Source of the DNA: an uncultured Pseudomonadota bacterium
GTDB lineage: Bacteria > Myxococcota_A > UBA9042 > CAIXZC01
Length of the DNA: 5,840 nucleotides
Direction of reading: 5' to 3'
Assembly (NCBI GenBank): GCA_937876385.1
Contig: CALFHQ010000522.1
Coordinates: forward strand, 1 to 5,840
Of this stretch, positions 1 to 5,840 are shown one piece after another. How positions within the stretch are numbered: the first letter of the stretch is position 1; the number at the start of each line of letters is the position of its first letter. A program made the position numbers and the translations under genes. The notes beneath the pieces were generated by a model. It did no database searches and was not told the origin of the DNA. It worked only from the letters and a program-made list of their open reading frames with translations.

Positions 1-1
1 A

Positions 2-2686
2 ACCGCTCCCATGTCCCCAGACTCCTACCAGGCCTACACGTTGACCCGTCGTTGGCTCCATACTCTCCCCTATCCGGCCATGCCCGACGTCCCCCAAAGC
101 CTCCACTCCGACGAATCCCACCCCGCCCTGCTGGCCCCTTCGGCCAGTCACGTCACCCCCCTCCCACATCAACTCGTTCCCCTGGTTCAGGCCATGAAGC
201 AACCCCGAATCCGTCTGCTCGTCGCCGACGATGTGGGGATGGGCAAAACCGTCGAGGCAGGGCTAATCATCAAGGAACTGTTCCTCAGACGCCGCATCCG
301 CCGAGTCCTCGTCCTTTGCCCACCGGGCCTTCGACGACAGTGGCAAGAGGAGATGAACCACCACTTCGACCTCCCCTTTCACATCCTGGATCAAAGCTCA
401 CTGCAACGCCTTCGTAATTCCATGGGCTCCCAGGCAAACCCCTTTCATATCTGGTCCCTGGTCATCGCCTCCCCCCATTTTCTCAAGACCGATCCGGTGA
501 AAAATCTCCTTCTCAACCCTCCACGCCGAACAGAAAATGGGCGCCGTCCCTTTGATGTCCTGATAGTCGACGAGGCACACCACTTCCTCCCCCAACCGCA
601 CACCCCGGAGAGCGAACTCACCACCATGCTCCGGCAGATCGCCCCGTGGTTCGAGCACCGGCTCTTCCTCACCGCCACCCCTCACAACGGCTTCAGACGC
701 TCTTTCACCTCCCTCCTCGAAATCCTCGACCCGTTGCGCTTTTTGACCACAGCAGTTCCCACCTCAGCTCAACTGGAAGCCATGAAGGAAGTCGTAATCC
801 GACGCACCCGCAAACAAATCAGCCCCCCTCGGCGGAAACTCCGCACCCTCCACGAATTGCCCGTCTTCCCATCGAGCAAAGAGCAAGCGCTTCTGGATTC
901 CATCGCCGACTTCCAGCAGTTTCTCCGCTCTCTGTCCGGTACCCCGGCGTCCGTCATGGCCCCAGCACTGTCTGGCCAAACCCTCGCCAAACGACTGCTT
1001 TCTTCCCCTAGAGCCTTTCGTCACACCTGGCTGCGATTCCAGGAATCCGCTTCCAAAGATGTCCCCGTAGAAAGCGTCCCCGCCGGCTGGAGCCGACGCC
1101 TGGAGTCCATCGATGCCCAACTCGGTTCGTGGATCCCCGACGAAGGAGCTCTCGAAGTGGATGACTCTCGTTTTGCGACCTTTGCCCAATGGCTCAAAGA
1201 GCATCTCCTGGCGGGGAACCGATGGAACGGCGAGGAGCGCTGTGTGGTCTTCACCGAATACCGCCACACCCTCGAGTACCTCGAAGAGCGCCTCCGCCTG
1301 GACTATCCCGAGCTATCCGAGCACTTGATCACCCTCCACGGGCAGCTCCTCGAGACCACCCGCCGGAAGCGAGTCAAACAGTTCGTGCAGGGGAGGTCCA
1401 GAAAGGCGATTCTCCTCTCCACCGATGCCGGCAGTGAAGGACTCAACCTGCAACACACCGCCCGATTGCTCTACCACTACGACCTGCCGTGGAATCCCGC
1501 CCGAGTGGAGCAACGAACAGGACGCCTCGACCGCCACCAGCAGCATCGACAGGTGCAAATCTTCCTCCCCCACACAGACCACCCCCTGGAACTTGAACTA
1601 ATTGACCGGCTGTCCCAGAAGCAGGAACGAGTGAGCGACGACGTAGGTCCTTTCAACCCATTGCCATCCTTCAACAAGCCTGAAGAACCCCACCGAACAA
1701 TCCTCTTTCCCGCAGTCCCCCGTTTCCACGAGAGCGCCCCCGCCCTGTGCAACACCCCCAGCCATCCCGGCGCCTCGCTGTGGCATCGCCGCCTCGACGA
1801 GCACCTCCGGCGGACCCCAAAAGACGTATCCGAGATCTCCCGAAGACTGCTCTCCAACGTTTCTCTTCCCGGCCCCGCTGATTCGGCGACCTCCCTTCTG
1901 TCCCAACTGGAACCCCTCACCCTGGCAGGGTCCGCCGGGATCACCCGATGGACCGCCATTACGGCCACCTTGCCAAAGGGCACCGACGCAGCCCTCCTCT
2001 GGACTCTGAACGCTAGAGCCTTCAACACCTGGGGAGAGATCGTCCACGATTGGTCAAGCACCCTCTTTACCCCCTTGAGTTGCACTCCCCTGGGCTGGCG
2101 AATCATCTGGCGTAACACCTACCCTCCAGCCCTCGTTGGAATCCCGACCGATCCCTCGACTCAGCAACATCCAGGGCAAATATGGGCAGAATCAATCTCC
2201 CTCTCGACGACCTCCGCCTCCACCAAAACCACACAACTGCTGTGGCCCCAGTGGCAACCCCTCTTGTGGCAAATTCCCGCACGTGTGAGCGCGGTGTTGA
2301 CCCGTCAGCTCACGTCCACCCTCTGGCAAGAGGGTCTCATCGAGCACCATCGCCGCACCCGCGCTTTGGAACGAAGCCTCGACGAATTGAAAACCGTGGA
2401 CCTTCGGTCGAAACGCCCCCGCCTCGAGGCGCAACTGCGACGCCTCGAAACCCAGCGAAAGAGCCGAGGCTACCTCTTCCTCGAACACCGGGAGGACCAC
2501 CTCCGGTTTGAGGCGGAGATTCGCCAGGAGTTGGGTCGCCGACACCGCTTCCACCGATCAGTGAAGGACGCCTTCACCCTCGAAAAACGAGAAACAAGAC
2601 AGAGAACAGACGCCCATCGATGGCGCCTCAAAGCACCCGTTCAGGTTCGCCCGGAGGCCCTCTGCATCATCTTGAAGGGGAATTGA
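2..2686 (+). CDS. drmD: DrmD-like SNF2/RapA-type helicase, 5' end beyond window
   Basis: Probable DISARM class 1 helicase: an ATP-dependent DNA translocase acting in the cytoplasm against phage DNA. Numbering from the Met at position 11, the SF2 motifs appear in order: LPHQ (51-54, Q-like), Walker A DDVGMGKT (73-80), LCPPGLRRQW (102-111, Ia), DEAH (187-190, II), LTATPHNG (220-227, III), VVFTEYRHTLEYL (412-424, IV), STDAGSEGLNLQ (470-481, V) and QRTGRLDR (501-508, VI). All ATPase motifs look intact. Residues from about 550 to 780 match nothing I recognise; about 781-870 is highly charged and probably helical or coiled coil. The frame is open to position 2, no ribosome binding site precedes the ATG at 11, and DrmD relatives normally carry an extra N-terminal region, so I treat the gene as 5'-partial; 11 is the fallback start. 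A methyltransferase gene follows after 2 bases. A different SNF2 helicase of a restriction or BREX-like locus is the main alternative. Confidence 0.8.
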   Translation, partial: TAPMSPDSYQAYTLTRRWLHTLPYPAMPDVPQSLHSDESHPALLAPSASHVTPLPHQLVPLVQAMKQPRIRLLVADDVGMGKTVEAGLIIKELFLRRRIRRVLVLCPPGLRRQWQEEMNHHFDLPFHILDQSSLQRLRNSMGSQANPFHIWSLVIASPHFLKTDPVKNLLLNPPRRTENGRRPFDVLIVDEAHHFLPQPHTPESELTTMLRQIAPWFEHRLFLTATPHNGFRRSFTSLLEILDPLRFLTTAVPTSAQLEAMKEVVIRRTRKQISPPRRKLRTLHELPVFPSSKEQALLDSIADFQQFLRSLSGTPASVMAPALSGQTLAKRLLSSPRAFRHTWLRFQESASKDVPVESVPAGWSRRLESIDAQLGSWIPDEGALEVDDSRFATFAQWLKEHLLAGNRWNGEERCVVFTEYRHTLEYLEERLRLDYPELSEHLITLHGQLLETTRRKRVKQFVQGRSRKAILLSTDAGSEGLNLQHTARLLYHYDLPWNPARVEQRTGRLDRHQQHRQVQIFLPHTDHPLELELIDRLSQKQERVSDDVGPFNPLPSFNKPEEPHRTILFPAVPRFHESAPALCNTPSHPGASLWHRRLDEHLRRTPKDVSEISRRLLSNVSLPGPADSATSLLSQLEPLTLAGSAGITRWTAITATLPKGTDAALLWTLNARAFNTWGEIVHDWSSTLFTPLSCTPLGWRIIWRNTYPPALVGIPTDPSTQQHPGQIWAESISLSTTSASTKTTQLLWPQWQPLLWQIPARVSAVLTRQLTSTLWQEGLIEHHRRTRALERSLDELKTVDLRSKRPRLEAQLRRLETQRKSRGYLFLEHREDHLRFEAEIRQELGRRHRFHRSVKDAFTLEKRETRQRTDAHRWRLKAPVQVRPEALCIILKGN
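2676..2681 (+). promoter_or_regulatory. Shine-Dalgarno site of the methyltransferase gene
   Basis: The sequence AGGGGA ends 7 bases before the ATG at 2689, which is good spacing for ribosome binding. It lies inside the last sense codons of the helicase (Lys-Gly-Asn), whose TGA stop is at 2684-2686. This decides the start. An in-frame TTG at 2683 overlaps that stop but is only 1 base from the site, so it is unlikely to be used. The arrangement suggests translational coupling, with ribosomes finishing the helicase re-initiating on the methyltransferase. Confidence 0.7.
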
Positions 2687-2688
2687 TC

Positions 2689-5600
2689 ATGGCACCCTCG
2701 AAAAACCACTCCGGGGTGATCTCACCCTTCGTCCAGGACATCTTGACCGCTGCCACCCCTCACCTTCCCTCCGAACCAGATCCGGTTCTCTTGTGGGAAG
2801 CGACCATCCGAATCGTCCTTCGCTGGATCTTCGTCATGGAAGCCGAGGAGCGACACCTTTTCCCCACGAATTCTCCGGAATACAGCCACGGATACGGGGT
2901 GAAGGGATGGAAACGGGAGCTTGCAAGAGGAGACCCAATGAATTGGAAGACCACCCACACCGGCTGGGTCCGGTTCTCATCCCTTTGTCGACTGATTCAC
3001 CAGGGAAGCTCCCACCCGCAGCTTCCCATGCCCCCCTACGGAACCACTTTCTTTGAACCGGGAGATCCCCAAACCTCTACCGGAAGGATCCTGAAATCCC
3101 TCGAAGACATGCCCGGCCCCTCCGACGAAGACCTGCTGGTTCACCTCTCCGGCATCACGAAGCTGCTGAACCAAGACCCAGACGAGGGCCGACTGGACGG
3201 CCTGGGACGGGTCTACGAAGAGCTTCTGGAGCTTGAGTTGAGGCGCCCCAACGGGGACGAAACCGTCCAACTCAGGCTCCCCGGACATCCCTGGGTCTCC
3301 CGCACCGACCTCCTGGCCATTCCCTTAGAGGGATTCAAAGGAATGGCGGGCAAGGACACAGCCGAACTCATTCAGAATACCGCCTCTCCAAATCAGTGGC
3401 TGGTTGTTGGCCGGGATTCGAGCTTTCGGGGTGGAGGCCGCTATTACACCCCGGGGGTCCTGGTGAACCCCCTCGTGGAGATGGCCCTTGAACCCCTGTG
3501 CCGTCGTGATAGCGCCGCAGTTTCCCCAGAAGAACTGCTTTCCCGTCGGGTTCTTGATCCTGCGTGCGGCTCCGGCGCTTTCCTCGTCGCAGCATTGCAC
3601 TACCTCTCCAACACACTGACCCAGAGCGTTTTCGAACACAACTGCCTCGCCCCGGCTGGCGCAACCGCCCCCCCAAAGGGCTGGAGAGGGGCAACCTGCG
3701 TTCGTTTGACACCAACCCTCGCCTTCGAAATGCCCATAGGCCCTCAAGACGACGGGTTCAAAGGGCTGCTTGGAGTCCTGTTGCGGCGGTACGTCGTGGA
3801 ACATTGTCTCTACGGGGTGGACATCGACCCTGTGGCTGTAGAAACCGCCCGCCTCTCCCTGTGGCTGGAGACTCTTGACCCTTCCCTCCCGTTGACCTTC
3901 TTAGACCACCGCGTTCGACCCGGAAATTCCCTCCTGGGAGCCACTTTGGAGGACCTCGACCACTATCCCATGGCTTCCTGGAGCCGCCGGGAGTCCAGTC
4001 ACACGAACCCCGGAATTCTTCGCATCCAGAGCGAGCATAGGACCATCCAGCGGGGAGAATCGGAACCCACGTTGCCTCTCTTGGAACTCCAACTGCCCCG
4101 AAGGCGTGCCTTTCAGGGAATTCGGCGCAGATACCGGGAATTACAGGCCGTGCCGGCGGGGTGGGAACGCCGCAAGCAGCACCTCTACACACACTCGGTC
4201 CGTGGAAGCGAGCTCTTCTCCAAGCTCCAATCCTCCCTGGACGCCTGGTGCGCATTGTGGTTTTGGCCCGACGAGCGCACCCAATCTGCTCCCGGTCCCC
4301 TCGACTGGTACTCAAAGAACCCCCTCGTAGAAAGCAGCTTGGTCCAGGAGTTGGCCTTGGGGTGGGGATTCTTCCATTTTCCCCTGGAGTTTCCCGATGC
4401 TTTCGGAGACGAAGCTCCCGGGCACCGGGGCTTTGACGCCGTAGTCACCAACCCACCGTGGGAAGTACCCCGCCCTGACTGGAGCCGCTTCGTCAAGAGC
4501 CGAGACCCACTTCTCTCCTGCTTGAACCCTCAGTGGGCCCGCAAACGAAGTGAAGAACTGAAAGAACGACCCGACCTTAAGCGGGAATGGCTGGAACAGT
4601 GCGACGCGCTGAAGCACTGGCAACGCTTTTCCACCCTTCGAAATATGGGCAGCAAGGCCCCCTTCTCCCTTCAGGAGGGTGGAGACGGCAACCTGTACAA
4701 GCTCTTCCTCGAGCAAAGCCTTTCTCTTCTCAAAGAAACCGGACGAATCGCCATGCTGGCCCCCTCGGGCCTCTACTCGGACCGAGGGGCCGCCTCATTG
4801 CGTCGACACTTGATGCAAAAATGCCGTTTTGAGCGTCTCATCGGAATGGAGAACCGGTCTCGCCTCTTTCCCATCGACGGGCGATTCAAGTTCTGCGCAG
4901 TCGTGGCCCAGAAGGGAGGTTCCACCACCAGCATCGATACGGCCTTCCTCTCCCAGCCGGGAATGGGTTGGGAGAAGTCGATACATCCCTTGCAAACCCT
5001 TCCCGTGACCCTCCTGGAAAAGATGAACCCCCAGACTTTGGCCATTCCAGAGTTGTCTGGCACAGCCGACGCCACCTTCCTGGAGCGAATCTTCGACAGC
5101 GGAACCCCACCCCACAAGCCACCCTGGCGGATTCGATACCGACGAGAGTTGGACTTGTCCAGCACCACCACGAAGTCCGAAGAGGGGGGAAAACACTCCG
5201 CTCTCTTTGCTCCACCCTTCTCCCTCTCTCGGGTGCTTGACGCCGGCTTCGCACCGGTGATCCAGGGGGGTACCTTCACGCAGTATCGGTGGCGCGGGCA
5301 GCGTTGGAGCAGGGAGGGGGGGCGGGGTCGATGGGTGCGTTACGGTCCCAAAGAGGGTTGGGAGCCCCGGTTTGTCGTTGGAACCGGAACCAGTCCAGTG
5401 GGAAATCCACCCGGAGGCGTCAAAATTGTCGTTCGGCGGGTGGCTCGCAACAGCGACGAGCGCACCGTCATCGCGGCGTTGGCACCCAACATCCCCTGTG
5501 ACGACAAGGCACCGACGCTCATCGGGGGGACCGTCGAGGGCACCCTGGCGGCGTTGGTGGTGTTGAACTCCTTTGTGTTCGATGCTGTCGCTCGAAGGCT

Positions 5601-5840
5601 TTCGGTTGCGACCAACCTGGATCGGCATCGTCTGATGGGTCTTCCCTTTCCGTCGCCGGAGCACTCCGTGGAGCAGTTGTGGCTTGCCGGGGCTTGCTTG
5701 GGCGCCGACGACGAAGTGTTTGCTCCGCTGTGGCTGGAACTGGCTCGGAGGCACCCCTGGTTGAAGGAACGTCCGTGGCAGAGTTGGTGGCCTCGGGGTT
5801 CTGAGGAGCGGCGGCGTCTCCGGGTGTGGGCAGAGGTGAC
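2689..5840 (+). CDS. drmMI: DrmMI-like large N6-adenine DNA methyltransferase, 3' end beyond window
   Basis: Predicted to transfer a methyl group from AdoMet to adenine N6 in a specific DNA site, marking host DNA as self for a DISARM-type defence. The frame runs without a stop for 1050 codons plus 2 bases to the window edge. Residues about 30-60 (WEATIRIVLRWIFVMEAEER) resemble the N-terminal helical region of PglX/DrmMI proteins. Motif I is DPACGSGAFLV (290-300), followed by LYGVDIDPVAVETARLSLWL (374-393) and GNSLLGA (412-418). A spacer of about 150 residues leads to FHFPLEFPDAF (562-572) and the catalytic NPPW (588-591). GDGNLYKLFLEQ (665-676), RIAMLAPSGLYSDRGA (686-701) and LFPIDGRFKFC (726-736) continue the Eco57I-type fold. 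The target-recognition region is about 790-985, with VARNSDERTVIAALAP (918-933), LNSFVFDAVARRL (959-971) and LPFP (985-988). The last residues (ERRRLRVWAEV) look like the start of the terminal helical segment, so perhaps around 100 residues are missing. PglX of BREX is the main alternative; an upstream SNF2 gene favours DrmMI. Confidence 0.8.
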   Translation, partial: MAPSKNHSGVISPFVQDILTAATPHLPSEPDPVLLWEATIRIVLRWIFVMEAEERHLFPTNSPEYSHGYGVKGWKRELARGDPMNWKTTHTGWVRFSSLCRLIHQGSSHPQLPMPPYGTTFFEPGDPQTSTGRILKSLEDMPGPSDEDLLVHLSGITKLLNQDPDEGRLDGLGRVYEELLELELRRPNGDETVQLRLPGHPWVSRTDLLAIPLEGFKGMAGKDTAELIQNTASPNQWLVVGRDSSFRGGGRYYTPGVLVNPLVEMALEPLCRRDSAAVSPEELLSRRVLDPACGSGAFLVAALHYLSNTLTQSVFEHNCLAPAGATAPPKGWRGATCVRLTPTLAFEMPIGPQDDGFKGLLGVLLRRYVVEHCLYGVDIDPVAVETARLSLWLETLDPSLPLTFLDHRVRPGNSLLGATLEDLDHYPMASWSRRESSHTNPGILRIQSEHRTIQRGESEPTLPLLELQLPRRRAFQGIRRRYRELQAVPAGWERRKQHLYTHSVRGSELFSKLQSSLDAWCALWFWPDERTQSAPGPLDWYSKNPLVESSLVQELALGWGFFHFPLEFPDAFGDEAPGHRGFDAVVTNPPWEVPRPDWSRFVKSRDPLLSCLNPQWARKRSEELKERPDLKREWLEQCDALKHWQRFSTLRNMGSKAPFSLQEGGDGNLYKLFLEQSLSLLKETGRIAMLAPSGLYSDRGAASLRRHLMQKCRFERLIGMENRSRLFPIDGRFKFCAVVAQKGGSTTSIDTAFLSQPGMGWEKSIHPLQTLPVTLLEKMNPQTLAIPELSGTADATFLERIFDSGTPPHKPPWRIRYRRELDLSSTTTKSEEGGKHSALFAPPFSLSRVLDAGFAPVIQGGTFTQYRWRGQRWSREGGRGRWVRYGPKEGWEPRFVVGTGTSPVGNPPGGVKIVVRRVARNSDERTVIAALAPNIPCDDKAPTLIGGTVEGTLAALVVLNSFVFDAVARRLSVATNLDRHRLMGLPFPSPEHSVEQLWLAGACLGADDEVFAPLWLELARRHPWLKERPWQSWWPRGSEERRRLRVWAEV
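5312..5335 (+). other. Candidate G-quadruplex motif inside the methyltransferase gene
   Basis: Four runs of at least three G on the coding strand are separated by loops of 1, 1 and 5 bases: 5312-5314, 5316-5322, 5324-5327 and 5333-5335. This meets the usual pattern for an intramolecular G-quadruplex and would be present in the mRNA. It encodes an Arg/Gly-rich stretch (residues 875-882, REGGRGRW) in the predicted target-recognition region. Whether it folds or matters is not shown by the sequence; it could simply result from Gly/Arg codons in a GC-rich gene. Confidence 0.4.

Noticed and set aside
418..594. Possible extra insertion between helicase motifs Ia and II
   Set aside because: The spacing between motif Ia and the DEAH box is ordinary for RapA/DrmD-like SNF2 proteins, and the sequence reads as a normal part of lobe 1.
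1477..2118. Open frame of 213 codons on the minus strand
   Set aside because: It is opposite helicase motifs V-VI and the following region; Arg/Ser-rich translation without a recognisable domain or ribosome binding site.
2421..2470. Short inverted repeat (GCCTCGAGGC palindrome and nearby GCCTCG/CGAGGC)
   Set aside because: It is within the charged helical tail of the helicase, where repeated Arg-Leu-Glu codons produce it. There is no T-run, so it is not a terminator, and no second copy suggests an operator.
3758..4315. Open frame of 185 codons on the minus strand
   Set aside because: It is antisense to the methyltransferase DIDP segment and spacer. Its Arg/Gly/Pro-rich composition is typical of spurious frames.
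3961..4370. Long spacer between the AdoMet-binding part and NPPW considered as a novel inserted domain
   Set aside because: A long, variable helical spacer ending in an F-H-x-P/E-L-E-F-P motif before NPPW is normal in large PglX/DrmMI-type methyltransferases, so it is not evidence of novelty.
4795..5754. Open frame of 319 codons on the minus strand
   Set aside because: It lies wholly opposite the methyltransferase, whose + strand frame shows clear family motifs through this stretch. Its translation is low-complexity (Pro, Gly, Gln, Arg rich) with no domain, as expected of an antisense shadow in GC-rich DNA.

Overview
The window is wholly occupied by two tandem, co-oriented genes on the + strand, both cut by the window edges. 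The upstream gene (to 2686) encodes a two-lobed SNF2/RapA-like superfamily 2 ATPase that resembles DrmD. The downstream gene (2689 to the right edge, no stop in 1050 complete codons) encodes a very large N6-adenine DNA methyltransferase of the Eco57I/PglX/DrmMI type. This order, SNF2 helicase then large adenine methylase, is that of the start of a class 1 DISARM anti-phage system (drmD-drmMI-drmA-drmB-drmC). The drmA, drmB and drmC genes that would prove the assignment would lie to the right of the window, so it rests on two genes and their order.

Layout: 1-2686 is the helicase, whose frame is still open at the left edge, so its true start is probably outside. 2687-2688 is the only intergenic sequence. 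The methyltransferase ribosome binding site lies inside the last codons of the helicase, so the two proteins are almost certainly made from one mRNA with coupled translation. 2689-5840 is the methyltransferase: an N-terminal helical region, the AdoMet-binding motif, a long family-typical spacer, the NPPW catalytic motif, the rest of the catalytic domain, and a C-terminal target-recognition region. The end of that protein is missing. I see no promoter, terminator, RNA gene, CRISPR array or insertion sequence.

Working model, from what is known of DISARM: the methyltransferase marks host DNA as self, while the helicase works with the missing DrmA/DrmB/DrmC proteins to block incoming unmodified phage DNA.

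The organism is a bacterium with G+C of roughly 60% or somewhat more and Shine-Dalgarno-led initiation. The coding strand is unusually C-rich (C well above G) through the helicase and much of the methyltransferase, then turns G-rich from about position 5260. I cannot name a phylum with confidence. The less expected features are this base-skew reversal in the target-recognition region, G- and C-tracts that could slip or fold there, and a helicase C-terminal half that I cannot match to a domain. I did not find an undescribed system; the best reading is a partial DISARM-like locus.
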